Below, piece by piece: positions 50,763-63,855 of a DNA stretch of 64,000 nt (positions within the stretch are counted from its first letter, which is position 1; each line of letters opens with the position of its first letter). The translations under genes and the position numbers were made by a program. Location of the stretch: the NCBI RefSeq assembly GCF_001039355.2, contig NW_019775464.1, forward strand, positions 88,859-152,858, read 5' to 3'. The notes below the pieces were generated by a model. It was not told the DNA's origin and did not search any database. It saw nothing but the letters and a program-made list of their open reading frames with translations. The DNA comes from Lingula anatina. Lineage: Eukaryota; Brachiopoda; Lingulata; Lingulida; Lingulidae.

Positions 50763-53700
50763 GTCCAAAATTGCATATGTCATCTTTGATGGCTATTGGC
50801 AGGTGGAACATAAGAGCACGTTTTACATCACTTTAAGTAGTTAAACGCCCCTCCTTGACAAAGTAACGATAAAAGTATTTGCTTTGTGGGATCCCAGCAT
50901 GTGTTCGTCAGGTGACGAGTCCAAAAGTTCTACCTAACTGAATTAAGAGAAGTTTGAAAAAACATTCGATCTTGAAACACGAATTTACAAAATATAAAAA
51001 ATATACAATTAACTTAACATGGATCATGTTTTATTCATCGAACCTGTAAAGTTTAAGAATAAACTACATGTAATTTGATGTAAACTTCTCATTTATGAAA
51101 TACATCTGCCATCGTACGTACACCACCCTCACACTCTGGAATTGAGTGACATTACCGTTTGAAGGTCTAAAATAATAAGCATATTAAGGGGATACACCTA
51201 AATCCAGTATAGAGATGCATTTCACACGTCCAAAATATTGTATATAAGTATGAATTCACATTTGTATTCAATTATTTAATTTAATCATTTTATTTTTACC
51301 ATGTCTTTACATTATGTAAGGAAGCCTAAATGGTGGAGTTTAATTGTTCCGGTAACGTATGTTCGATGTTATTTAATTTAAATTTTATATAGCATTCTGG
51401 TTTACTTTGTAGTGATTCAATTACTGTAAATTACACATGACGAGGATGTTTTTTTTTTAGATATGTAAACTGTAACTCAAAGAATTTTTGTCATGGCTAA
51501 TACTATGCAACGTATGTTCCCCCAAAAAAATTCCAAAAAGCTTCACCTTACCCAACTACTTGGTGCAATAAAAAACAGGTCTTTCTGTTGCTGACTGAAA
51601 AGATATGTTGTGATTCCATGATAGTTTGACATTTCTGATACAATATTTAGACCCTGAATGGAAATTAGAGTATTCAATGCTTATTTTACTTTTAGAGTGT
51701 ATTTCCCCCGTTTTTTTAATATTCAGTGACAAGCAAACTAAAGTTGCTCTAAAACAATAACTGATCTATGCAGAAGATTATCATGATCTTTTTTATTCAT
51801 ACTTGTACATGTAGTAGATAAATCAAAGAACAAGTCAAGTGATGATTGAATTTTTAAAGTAAAAGGTTTCACAGTTTGACATTTTGCTTTTGTAACAGTA
51901 ACGTTTTTGGGTCAAGACGATGACTTATTTAAATTAATTTATGGTTCCAGGAGAGTAAAACTTTGATATAATTTTTTTTCATGTGGAACCCTAAAATAAT
52001 CAAACATAGATTGCAATCTGTGCACTTAATATCTTAAGAGCATGCCTGTGACCTCTTTCGCACATTTATATTGGGTTTTGGTGGATCTACAAATACTGCT
52101 TTAGGACGCAAACGCGTTTTACTGTACATTCTATTTAAAATCAAGACACTAACTATGGTATTGATTCATGACTTAAAAACAGTAAATTAAGCTGTTTGAA
52201 GACCGCTGCTATTCATAGCAGAGGGGTTAAGGAAATTATAACTAAGCACGGTAGTAAGGCTACGGGGTTATATTGTATTTCATTGTCATGTGATAGATTC
52301 TCTACCTATATAAAGATAAGCTTGATCGTAAAGTTCTGTGGTAACAACCCTAAAAGTAAACATCACTTTATTCACTGATTTGTGAATGTGCCATCCTTGA
52401 TGTCTAATAGCAGTTGGAAGATACGGGTATACATTAACTTTTTAAGTAACCCGCGCCCCCATACTCTGTAACTATTCACCTTCTTCAAACCATACTGAAA
52501 ATCGGACAAGGTCACGTCATTCGTCTTTGCTGATACTAGTTGCACCCATGATATTTAATTTGTCAGCAAAATAAAACGCCCCTCATTGACAATGTTATGA
52601 TAAAAACTGTTTGTTTTGTGGGTTCCACCATGTGTTGGTCAGGTGACGAGTTCAAAAATTATCTCAGTGAAGTGAGGTATCAGAGGGAGTTTGAACTGCA
52701 AATTGAGTGTTAAATTCACAACCTTTTAACGAACCCTTGCATATGAGGTAAGGTTTTTTAATGTGCAATGTATGACTGTTGAATGTAAATCAGACATTCC
52801 TTGTGGTGTTTTGTGCTAGTCACAATATGGAACACGTGCCTGTCATACCCCTTTATCATATGCCTGTCATCGAAGCAAACCTGTAGATGATCAGTTTTAT
52901 TATTTTATTTTATGTTAATTTGAAATTTTATAATTGATAGACCAGTTTTAGTGCTTGAAGCATCCTTAAATCTCATCGGCTCATTAAAGGTATTCCATAT
53001 GTGATTTGCGCTCCAAATAGAACTCACGTCATGGTAAAAAAAACGCCGCCTTTTCCTTCACAAAAATATAAACCCACATATTCCCTCACTTGGTTCAAAC
53101 ATTCTACTTTAAAAGTTTTCAAAAGTAATGATCAAAACCCTAAGTAAGATACGAGAGGCAATTAACATCAGCCGTCACCAGCCACCCATAAAGGGCAGAA
53201 TCCACCAAATAGACCAAACACGGACTGTTATGTAGTACTGTCCGAAAAATAAGTCATTTTTTCCCTTTTCTTTTCCTTGATATTTCTTGTGTGTTGTTGG
53301 GGTTATACTTTTGGTGTCAACTTTTTCAGGAATAGGCACAGGTGCAGTGTGAGACCGCTGGCGGAGGGAGCTACTTAGTGTGAGGGGTGTATGCAGTGGT
53401 TTGCTTACAAGTAATGCCGGTAAGAAAATAAACTTTATATTTGTGTGCCACTGATAGTTATGCCAGTGCGTCTGCTGCCCATGGGGATAGGAAAAGTTTC
53501 ACAAAATTATTTTCTGCGTGTAGTTAATTTTGCAAATATTTCTTAGTATGGCCGTCAGTATGAAAGTATTTGGTGGTTTCTGCCCTAAATAGGGGTGGGC
53601 TCGATATACATGACATTTATAAGAGAGTCCTGGCCACTATACTAACTAGCATTCAATGAGTAACGACATGTACATCAGTCCTATGAAGGCCTACGTCCAG

Positions 53701-56700
53701 GGTGACCGTAAGCTAACGGTATGAACGTTTTTCGACTTGTGCTTGATAATTTTAAGTTTATTATTCAATAACATTTTGAAACTAGAAAAGTACTCAGAGA
53801 ACACAGTTGTACGCCAAGGCACTCTTTTGTTTACAATTTGGAGACAATAATATGGATATGTATTTGAGGGGCATGACCGTTTTGAAGGTCTAAATGGGAA
53901 AAGAAAATAGGTATCTTCACAGGATATTGAGTAACACAAATACGACAAGACTATACCTTAACACCAACTATGGCATTGGAGTGTGCCTCGAAAACAGTAT
54001 AATAAACTGCTTGATAATCACAGTTATGCATAGCAGAAGGGTTAACGAAAATGAAATTGTAAACAGTATAGAAAGGCCTTACTAAAAATTATGTTCTGGG
54101 GTTTACTGATAAAGTACCCAGGTGAATTTTTTTGCTTTAATTGTGATGGTTACTCTTCCTATATTGATAATTTCGGTTGTAACGTTCTGGGGGACCAGCC
54201 CCATAAAATGATATCAGTTTATTATTAACTTTAATTTGGTGTTCTGACAAATAATTATGTCGTTAGGTGCGTGTTATTAAATCAGTACAAATTACCTTTC
54301 TACCAGGACATAGGCAATAAGATATTTATAAGATTGCCACAGCACTGTATGATATAGCTCAGGGTTTATTTATTTTCTACTGATAGATCTAAATAAACTA
54401 CATGTGCCATCTTTGATGTCTATATGAATAACAATTGGAAGATATGGGTATACATTAACTTTTTAAGTTGCCCTCACCCCATACTCTGGAATTGTTCCAC
54501 CGTCTTCAAACCATACTGAATGTCGGACAAGGTCACGTCATTCGACTTGGCTGATACCAGCTGCATGTCTGCTGTTGTTCACCCCAAAATGTCAAAGGAC
54601 ACATTTGCTTATATTCCAATTTAATGATTGGCTCATTTTAGCACAATCCGGGTTTATTTATTTATTTATTTATTTATTTTTGAGAATGACCTGTGTCTGT
54701 CTGTATGTCTGTGGCAACGTCAGAGCTTTCTCAATTCCTGTCCAAAACATCAGTCACTATACCTGCCAAACGTTTTAACGCTTTTATATATATCTTTGCG
54801 CTGCCCACCCCTTTAGTGGCAAACCTTTTTTTTTTTTTTTTCGTTTCACTTCTTATTCGCTGAGTGACGCTATGTTGATAAGACAGGAGTCTTTTGAAAA
54901 ACAGCATAATCAGATAATTTTTATAAAGTTATTGATTTTTTTCGTTTTATGGTCTGTATATATATGCTTTTTAGACTTTCTGAGTAGGGTGGAGAACTGT
55001 GATCGTCATTCCCCGTAACGGATAGGGCACTCACTGCTAGAGAGATGGTAATTTGTCCAAATTGATACCAGCCTGAAAAAGACATATTCTAAAGTTTTTG
55101 ACTGAACTATTCTCCAGAGATTTTATTTCTCTATTATAGATTTGAATATAACGTGTAATAAATCTGATAATCTGATATTTAATACAGTGGCCCCCCTACG
55201 AGTTCTGGAAAAAATCACACCAATGGCCCACTCTTGAAATTAGAATTTTTAAAAATTGAATAACAGTTCTAAACCTTACCAAATGACACAGTTCGGCCTC
55301 TAAAAGGCCAAAATTTTTCAGGACCTTTCACCGGTCCCCGAACCACACGGCAAGAGGGGGAGGGTCGTCTTCGCATCTGCGGACACCCCCTCCCACACCC
55401 TTTAAATAACCCTGTCTCTGCCCTGTCGTATCGTATCGTGGTCTGACGGGCATATATTAAAGATAAGTAATATTTGTTTCGGTTCTGGTGTATTTATGCT
55501 AAGGGAACGAACTTTTATCCAAAGGAAAAAAATTCAGTTAAAATCATTCTTCAAAGGTTTAAGAAATAAGGTTGATCTACCCTTCTACCAGGTTATGTGC
55601 ATGTATGTATTTCTTAATGATAGCCTCTGCAGAGGAAATGGGCCAGGGTCTGTTCATTAACTGAATAAACTAAAACTAAGTACACACACCCATTGTGCTC
55701 TATCGGCTGATCATCATATCTGATTCTCCGGATATTTGATTAAGCTAAAACATGTTCTGCAGCGTATATGTAACACAGGGGGCGGGGCAGTATCGTCATG
55801 GGTCTGTAATTGTTATCTTCCCTTAATTTCCCTTAGAGGGGTACCCTCGATTGGATCCCCGTCATCGCACACCTCGCTCAGCTTACTCATTCTCGGCGCA
55901 GACAGCAGCTCCATTAGACGTATTTACGCAGGAAACAGAAGATTCAAGAAGATGATCTGAAAAAGAAGAAAAGTACACCTTATACATGAAATGTCTGGGA
56001 TTGGGAGTAAGTTTTTTAATTACGATAGGATATTTTTAGGTGACACTTCACTTTCTTTGTGATGGCCGTAGATTTCATATGTAACAACGCTTTTCTCTTT
56101 ATTGTAAAGATCTGCTACCTGTAAGAAACCAGAGATAATACGTATCAGTCGTTTCACCGTGGACGTAAGTTAACTAATTTGGTTTATAATATCGTGTTCT
56201 AAAATTATAGCGCGTTGTTAAGAACAATTTGGAAGATAGATATTATTTTTCTTATTTAACACAGAATACCTTAATGTCACATTTTAATTTAAATAATAGT
56301 CAATAATGATCCGTTAAACAAACTTTTTTTTATTAAAAGTGTATTGATAAACACGTTTTAGTGTATACGTATCGTATGTTTTATATAAGTTTTCCTTTCA
56401 GTGATTTCTGTGCCAAATTGAACTTACGTCAAAATATATAAAAAAAATAAAAATTTCCTCCAAAAAAACCCATCCCCTCCTTGACAAAGTTATGATAAGA
56501 ATTTTTTATTCGGTGAGATCCCACCGTGTGTTTGTCGGGTGACGGTTCCAAACTGCAAAAATGAAAGTTTAATTCACAAAGAAATAATATACACACTAAA
56601 TTAAACCTTATGGTCACTTTTTTATTCATCGAACTAGTAAAGGGTCTATATAGGCCTATGGGAACCTTATTGGACCAGATTAAGCTACATGTAGAACGTT

Positions 56701-57605
56701 TTCTGTAGCACAATAACCAGGGCAGTATCCCACATAACAGAATTGTAACCCGTGTTGAAGGCTTGTATAAACGAGTTTTAGTGCTTAAAGCATCCTTAAA
56801 TCTCATTGGCTCATTGAAGGTATTCTATATGGGTTTTGCGATTCAAATAGAACTTACGTCATGGTAAAAATAACAATGTTTCCATAGCGACAATAAAAAT
56901 CCACCTATCCCTTCACTTGGATTCAATATTCTACAATAAAAGAAATAAAAAGTAAATGGGCGATGTCCCAAGTAAGATACGAGAATTTAGCAACATCAGC
57001 CATCACCAGGCACCAATGAGTAGGGACGGGGTGGGGTCGATCTACCTGACATGATTGCCTAAGCACTAAAACAGTTGCTCGGGGTTTAGGTAACGTATGG
57101 TCTGATTAAATGAGCTGTTTCAGAGGACTCGCCTCATTATACTCTACCAGTGAATCACTGTTGATTTTGGGGTATTTAGGAAACTGCACGCAAACGCAGT
57201 AGATACTCCAGCGCAGTAGACTACTGCAATCATACTGCAAACATGCTTCAAATCTGCTTCGATGTGGGAGCTAATGAGCATATTTGAAACATGCTTCTAT
57301 CACGCTGCTAATCTACTGCATTAATGCTCCATCTCTGTACAACTCTATGTACATTATTGAAGTAGAATTGCAGTAGGCTATACTGCATTTCTACTACAAA
57401 TATGCTCCACACCACTACTGCGTTAATGCTTCTTTGCTTCTTCGATACTACTGCATTTTTTTGCGGGATTTTTGCATGTTATCTGATATCTAATTTGTCT
57501 ACACACTTATCGCCACTCCATTATCACTTAGTGATAAAACTTTTCATTGTTTGTTACCCATCATGTGTTAGTCAGGTGGCAAGACTAGAACACACCTCAT
57601 ATATA
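50763..57605. other. gene-poor region with degenerate non-coding repeats
   Basis: I found no gene. Blocks recur in diverged form. A gtcaggtgacga block occurs near 50910, 52640 and 56535, a gcatccttaaatctcat block near 52962 and 56788, and a catactctgga or cacactctggaa block near 51135, 54481 and 59051. A TTTA microsatellite lies at 54655-54680. A stretch rich in ctactgcat and atgctt motifs lies at 57185-57470. The frame at 55736-55960 is open but shows no domain or clear splice context. Confidence 0.5.
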
Positions 57606-58921
57606 CACTGATGCTCATAAGTTTAGCAACACCCCGGTTTTTTCAAAAGTTTCTTCTGTCATGATCATTATTTCATTTGTTGGTGGGATTATGCATATTT
57701 CTTTCATATTTAATAAATTTCTTATTCAAGTTGAATATTTCGGTTAAAGAAATACACCACACAGCTTATTGTAATAATCAAAATGACTTTATTAACCAAA
57801 CGGTACTAAAATATGCCAAACCATGTGTCAAAAAAGTATGCTCACACAGCAAAAAGTACGTGCTGATTAAAACAGCTTATTATGAAAAAATAAAGTTCGA
57901 TCATCTAAGAATTAGTTTTAATAAAAGAAGACTGTAGATAATAGACGCATAATCGTCTATTATGCAATAAATATCGGGCGTGCTTTCCCTGGTTTTGAAC
58001 AACAGCTTCACATTGTCTCCTGCAACTTGCCACCAAATTCTGCCAATCTTGCTTTGAGAGCCGGTTCCATTCTTAATTTACTGCCTGTTGGACCTCTCTA
58101 ATGTTTCTAACTGGAGATTGTCTCTCATTTATTGCCCTGTCAATCATATCCTAAGCATGCTCGATTACATTGAGAATTGGTAAATATGCAGGCCAATCCA
58201 AATGTGGGATACCGCGCTGTTGCAGTGCGTCTTGCACGGACCATGCTTTCTGGATGGACGCATTGTCCTGCACCAAAATGACTTTTCTTTCTGGATTTGC
58301 TTGAATGTGTGATTGTATGCACCCCAATGGTATTTCGTCTCTGTATTGTTGACCAGGGCGCCTCCCTTGAATGACGTACGGTGGCAATTTTTTATTGTTT
58401 GGCTGAAATGAACTGGTCCTGGTGGCATAATCGAACCAGATATCTTCATCTCTTGCGTCGGTTAATATTGGTCTACCAAAAAAAGGCTTGTCCAATACAT
58501 GATGAGTTTGGCTCCATTTTGCTACCAGCTTGGACACTTGACTTGGTGCTGCTTTTTTGTTGCCTTGCAATCTGTTTCTTTGGCACCCCAGCACGATGGC
58601 TTCCCATTATTTGCCATCTGATTACCTCGTTGAGTCCTCTTCTAACCATTGGTTGGTCCAAAATAACGAATTGTGCCCATGAAACTAGCCAAACTGGCAG
58701 CTCCTCATGGCATGGCCAAACTGTGTTTTTCGCAAGTGGCACCCCCATTGCACATTCTATCGTGCCCAACAGTAAATAGTTCTCTAATGTCACGGTCCAG
58801 TAAGTCAAAGTAAAAACAAGAGAAATATCTAGCTATTGTACAAATTTTGCCTCAATAAAAATTTTGGTTGCTGAGAAATTCGAGAAATAAGAAAGTGTTG
58901 CTTAACTTATGAGCATCAGTG
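57606..58921 (-). mobile_element. Tc1/mariner-type transposon, complete ends, dead
   Basis: The termini cactgatgctcataagttta and its complement are flanked by TA (57604-57605 and 58922-58923). Length is 1,316 bp, typical for Tc1-like elements. The interior contains a minus-strand transposase broken by frameshifts and stops (best part 58151-58594). Confidence 0.85.
58151..58594 (-). pseudogene. Tc1/mariner transposase, frameshifted
   Basis: The minus-strand frame contains the central DDE block: KVILVQDNASIQKAW (the second catalytic Asp in QDN) and WPAYLPILNVIEHA, the position of the usual PAYSPDLNPIEH. The Pro-Asp of SPDLN has become Pro-Ile, so a catalytic-region residue is altered. Downstream the frame continues after a stop in place of Trp (A-stop-DMIDRAINE). 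The DNA-binding half lies upstream in other frames. Confidence 0.75.
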
Positions 58922-59202
58922 TATATATATATAAACTAAACAAGAATCACGTTTTATTCATCATACATATTAGGTTTTTTTTTTTTTTTTTTTTTACGTT
59001 AGCTACTCAATATAAAAGCCTTAATTGTGCCATCTTTCGGCCACTACCCTCACACTCTGGAAATGAGTGGTACATGTATTACCGTTCTGAACAAAGAGGG
59101 AACTTTATGGAATACTGAGGTTTCATCCAAAAACGACTTTTGGACTTCTTCAAACTCAAATTACATTCTTTTTAAAAGCAAGACTGAATCCAAACTCTAA
59201 TA

Positions 59203-60550
59203 CCCCAGTCACACTTATTCGGAATCAGCAGGAATGAAGAAAAATGAGCCCAAACAAAAAAAATTAAAATTCTAACCACATTCGGGGGAAATTTTTCAAA
59301 TTGACCTTAATTATTGTAAGAGTACCGTTGGAATACTCAGAATGCGCTTGAATTCGCCTGAAATGATGAGTGCATTTTCAATTCTGTAGCTCTCAAACAC
59401 AGTTCGAATGTAGTTGGGAAACTAGGAATATTTATAATGCTGTAAGAAGGCAGTAAGAATATTTAGAATATACTTTGAACCGCGCACTAGTGTAGTTCGA
59501 TTGCTGGCAAAATTAATATTTCAGCTCATCCGAGACACATTCAAAACATTCTGGCGGAGTATATAATCCCCGACACACTAGAGACGGAATGGTTAAGAAT
59601 GGCATCTAAAATACAATTCTTTGTGCATTCCGGGATATTCGAAGAGCATTCTAACAACATTCTAAAAATTCGGACTTCATTCCATATATTTTTACCCATT
59701 CTTGTGGCCGACTCGAATGTTTTTGTCATGTCAAAACTTTCGAAGGGCATTCCAAGAGGAAATTTTATTACATTTGAACAGTATTCTAACTGCACTATGA
59801 CTGCATTCTAAATAATCTCACGGCATTCCGACAGTATTCAAAACATTATGATCAGTTAACATTCCTGTGGCGTTATTTATACATTCTGTGCATCTTGTTT
59901 CATTCTAAGTATACTAGAAAGTAATTTTAATTAAGTATTTTAGGAAGTTCAGCTACATTATGTTTGAATTCTTTATATTTCAAATTATCATTGGCAGCCA
60001 AACTGGGAGCAGTTGACTGCATTTAAATTCGCTTCATATATCATTCGAGGCACCTTCTTACATACTTCTGCCTGTATTCGGCCAGCAGTCAAACCACACT
60101 CGTACGGCATTTGACTTTCATTCGGAATATTCTGACTGTTATTTGAAATTCCCTCCCGATTATGGCACCAATTGTTCAATTAATTCATTCTGGTTGATTC
60201 TAGCTTGATTCCTGTTGGTTCCGAATAAGTGCGACGGGGGCCTTAAGTCGCGTGCCAGTTCGAATATTCCCAGAATGTGATCAGAATGTTTCGAATGTTG
60301 TCGGAATGCCGTGCGAATATTTAGAATGCAGTCGAAGTGCCTTTAGAATACTACTCAAATGCAATTCTATAATTTTCCACTTGGAATGCACTTCGAAAGA
60401 TTTTAACATTCAGGCCGACCACAAGAATGGGTAAAACTATTTGAAATGCACTCGGAATTTTTAGAATGCTCTTTGAATATCCAGGAATGCACAAAGAATT
60501 GTCTTTTCGACGACATTCTTGTTCATTCTGCCTCTAGTGTGACGGGGGTA
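59203..60550. repeat. pair of overlapping fold-back elements
   Basis: Two inverted-repeat pairs interlock. ccccagtcacacttattcgg (about 59204) is mirrored by ccgaataagtgcgacggggg (about 60219-60238). ccccgacacactagagacgg (about 59568) is mirrored by gcctctagtgtgacggggg (about 60530-60548). The interior is full of variants of gaatgcntt/aagcattc in both orientations. The short open frames here are by-products of this symmetry. Confidence 0.6.
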
Positions 60551-61046
60551 AAACTATGGAATTAAAGTGTGCTTTAAAATATAGTAAAATAAAATGTTTG
60601 ATGGTCACAGTTATGCAATAATTATTATAACTATTATTTAATCCCCGAAAAAGGCCCAGGGGCCGAAATTTCGGATTGTATTTTACAACTATAATGTTGA
60701 TCTCTCAAGGTGCATCAATATACACTCTTGCCCAAAATGGTTGGTACACGGAAATTTTGGGAGGCGTATCGCCCTGTTTCTTTCATTATTATTGATATTA
60801 TCAAATTAATACTGTTTATATTGTTAAATATGTGAAGCTGGAGGATTGGTAAAGTCAAGGAGAAACAAACAATGCAAATGTGAAAAAAGCGTAAATTTAT
60901 TTAGGGTATTTTTTCTCATGCCCCCAAAAAGAGTACTTTATTTGCATAACAGTACCAAGTGAAAAATTAAACATAAATTTATACTGTGATTGACAATTAA
61001 TATGAAATTAGGGGGGATTGTCAAGAACCATCTTCAGAGTTCATTA

Positions 61047-61361
61047 TTAATCTAAATAGCGGGCATGCCCACCCCGAGCTTGGATACTGGCCGCCAGACG
61101 GCGTGGCATACTGTGAACTAGAGTTACAGCTCTTTGGAGAGGAATTCTGGTCCATTCATCTTGAAGGGCAACTCGCAGTTCATCTAGATTTGCAGGGGGA
61201 AGGTTTCTCCTCTGAATAGCACGACCAAGTTCGTCCCACATGTGCTCAATTGAGTTTGCATCTGGGCTTCTTGCTGGCTGTGGCATCAGCTGAATGTTGT
61301 TTTGTAGGATAAAGTCTGCAATTAAGCGGACTGTTTGAGGAGTTGGATTGTCGTGTTGCAA
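61047..61361 (-). pseudogene. Tc1-like transposase, C-terminal part
   Basis: The minus-strand frame starts MQHDNPTPQTVRLIADF, has NNIQLMPQPARSPDANSIEHMWDELGR (catalytic SPD and the EHMWDEL block; residues split here as NNIQLMPQPARSPD and NSIEHMWDELGR) and ends SMPRRLAASIQARGGHARY. This is the classic C-terminal half of a Tc1-family transposase and is close to intact. The N-terminal half is missing or scrambled across the N at 61440. Confidence 0.85.
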
Positions 61362-61689
61362 TCTTAACTTGTCTCTGTATATCCGTCTTGCGAACGGCTC
61401 CAGGTTCTGCTGGAGAATGTCTCTGTATCTGGCAGCGTTNGCGGACTGTTTGGGGAGTTGGATTGTCGTGTTGCAATCTTAACTTGTCTCTGTATATCCG
61501 TCTTGCGAACTGCTCCAGGTTCTGCTTTAGAATGTCTCTGTATCTGGCAGCGTTAAGGTTTCATCCAGGGGAAGCAATGGGCATATACCGTTGCTGCGAA
61601 TGGCACCCCATACATGTACAGAACCACCTCCTCCAGCTATTGTTTCCTGGATATTTTCATTTAACAGCCTCTCCCCAGGGAGCCTACGT

Positions 61690-61880
61690 ACTCTCATAGC
61701 TGGAGGAGATGGTTCTGTATACGTTTGGGGTGCCATTTGCAGAAACGGTATTTGCCCATTGCTTCCTCTGGATGAAAACCTTAACGCTGCCAGATACAGA
61801 GACATTCTCAAGCAGTACCTGGAGCCGTTCGCAAGAGGAATATACAGAGACAAGTTTAGATTGCAACATGACGTAGTACG
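61690..61880 (+). pseudogene. Tc1-like transposase fragment in the opposite orientation
   Basis: The plus-strand frame reads AGGDGSVYVWGAICRNGIC, then LNAARYRDILKQYLEPFARG and FRLQHD. These are the GG-SV-VWG, L-A-RYRD-IL and F-QHD blocks of Tc1 transposases. The same residues in slightly different form are encoded on the minus strand at about 61360-61680, so this is an inverted partial duplication. Confidence 0.7.
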
Positions 61881-61989
61881 CTGTGAAGCACATGTTATGG
61901 AAAACAATACACATTGATATTTTTCCATGGTACCCAGTAGATATATATAAACATTCTACTTGTACTTGGGTGATAATGATGTCTTAGAC

Positions 61990-62200
61990 CCCATTTCCAG
62001 AGATAAGATCGATTTACTTTAGATCGACCTAACTCCCTAGGGGTTCACGCTAAATAGCTGTCAGCCGAGCGGACACGAAAGTTAATAACCCCTTTACAGC
62101 TTGTAGTAGGCGGGACGGACATTTAAGCCGGATTATCTGACAGTAATCTAGTGAGACTCCCCGCGGGGATAGATCGATTTAAAATCTCTAGGAATACAGC
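61990..62200. repeat. palindromic GATCGATC MITE family, copy 9
   Basis: The left end is agaccccatttccagagata with agatcgatttactttagatc, and the right end is agatcgatttaaaatctcta. It resembles copy 1 more than the others. Confidence 0.65.
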
Positions 62201-63020
62201 CTTAAACAGCTTTACAAATGGAACTGGTGGTAATTTATACCTACATACATTATCTCTAACAAGACAATATGTACTATCTGTATTAACAGTACTTACAAAC
62301 ATTAATTAATTACATGCGGCATCATATCATTCTCTGTACAAATATTCATTAAGGAGTTCATTTCAATTTCAGTTTCACACACTAGTACAGTACACTGTCG
62401 GGCAACTATCATCCAAAAGCAGATATTAAAGGTACAGGGTTGCCCTTAATCATACTGCCCAGTTAACGAGTACTTGGCCAATACTGATGTATAACTATCA
62501 CAAAATACCGAGGTAAACATCTCTCCAATGGTTTTCTGACAGTGTGTACCATGGATGAAGGGGGAAACAAAAGGTAAGCTTGCTTTATTATTTATATAGT
62601 AAGTCATGTCTCGTACATGGAGAAACCAATACTGAAATCAATATCAAGAAATCAATACAGTTATTTTCAAGGAAATAAGATTTTGAGAAGTTTTTATGTA
62701 CACTTTAGCATATTATCTCCAAGAATACGTCACTGCATCTACAGGACATTAGTGAATCTAGAAAGTATGGGCTAAGATTTAAGACAAATCAAGACAGTTT
62801 AGAAATTGAAAATTGCAATAGATGACAGGATGTATATAATATTCTGTAATAACCCTTTGCTATTTGGGTGCTTTGACACTTAAAAGACAAAAAACAAACA
62901 AAAAAAGTTATAGGCCTAAATGTAATGAGCACGGAATTTCGAACACATATTAGATATTAAAAACACCATTAAACATTTTGCTATTAGTAATAAAAAGGCG
63001 GAAGGGGGGTCAAAGGTATA
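62201..63020. other. non-coding region, nothing recognised
   Basis: AT-rich sequence without a supported open frame, repeat or signal. Confidence 0.5.
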
Positions 63021-63107
63021 TGTAGGTGTCGAACCCACAGATGTAACAGAACGATTCATGAATTCTTGCCTTGTGGTCTTGCACGGTAACCACTACACAG
63101 ACGGGCT
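63021..63107 (-). repeat. tRNA-derived SINE-like head
   Basis: On the minus strand there is a polymerase III box A-like TGTGTAGTGGTTAC and, further on, a box B-like GGGTTCGACACC, in the tRNA order. The first bases (agcccgtctg) fit a tRNA-derived start. The spacing is longer than in a plain tRNA and the ends do not form a clear acceptor stem, so a SINE head is more likely than a functional tRNA gene. Confidence 0.45.
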
Positions 63108-63855
63108 GAAGGTGCAAACCTCTCATTTTTTGTCTGATATATAACTCACCTGAAGGATTACTATACATTTATAGATTTATTATTTAACAGTATTATTGCC
63201 TAAGGATAGGACTAATATTACTAATATTACTGACTAATATTACTGTCATACCGGTGGCTCCCGGGCTGTGCGTCTAGGTTAATTCCCCATTCAGTCATAT
63301 GGCAACTGCAGGGCTACCCAACTACCAGACTCGGCACCTACGGATCCAGAATAAACCGGTATAATATCAGACCACACTACCCGTTTTCAAGGTGTGTGTC
63401 AGATCGCATTACAGAGTGACAGCCACCACACCGATTTTGCCTGGTGCGCGGTGTGATAACCGAGGAAACCCTAACCTAAAGGCCATACATATTCATCCTT
63501 CATATTTTTAGACATCAAACGCATCATACTGCTAAACGCAACCAAGGCTAAAAGGGTGTACCATGCTAAGTTGCAAAACATGCTAAGGAGCTAAATGCGT
63601 TGAAAAAATGAGACAAATCAGTCACTTGGATGTTTTTACAGTGTACTCTGTCTAGGTGGATTATACTGCTGAGGATTCCTGTGGAACCTCAGCAGGTACG
63701 CCGTTTTTTACCACTATACAACTATTTAAACGACCTCCCGTTATACGACTTTCATGCCACCCGTAGAAGAACCGTATAGTTAAATTGATTTATTTCCGTG
63801 ACATTGCCGAATATATACAAATATAAAACAAAAATGTGAATATGTAAGTAACGGC
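63108..63855. other. non-coding region with accggt-flanked segment
   Basis: I see no gene. The part from about 63250 to 63480 is less AT-rich than its surroundings and includes two ACCGGT hexamers (about 63251 and 63355), but nothing I recognise. Confidence 0.4.

Larger units (their letters stand above)
60719..61917. mobile_element. rearranged Tc1-like transposon with head-to-head transposase fragments
   Basis: The left end tacactcttgcccaaaatgg has a TA followed by a Tc1-like terminus; no matching right end was found. A minus-strand transposase 3' part lies at 61047-61361. Plus-strand sequence at about 61690-61880 encodes an overlapping part of the same protein, so the two segments face each other. 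An N at 61440 separates two copies of about 113 bp. Confidence 0.65.

Noticed and set aside
55736-55960. 74-codon plus-strand frame, considered as a first exon of a downstream gene
   Set aside because: No signal peptide, domain, promoter or convincing donor with a following exon was seen.
59541-59811. Open frames on both strands in the 59.5-60.4 kb region
   Set aside because: They reflect the inverted GAATGC-rich fold-back structure; no protein family is recognisable.
63021-63107. A functional tRNA gene on the minus strand
   Set aside because: The box A to box B spacing is long, and no closed acceptor stem or anticodon arm could be drawn; a SINE head fits better.
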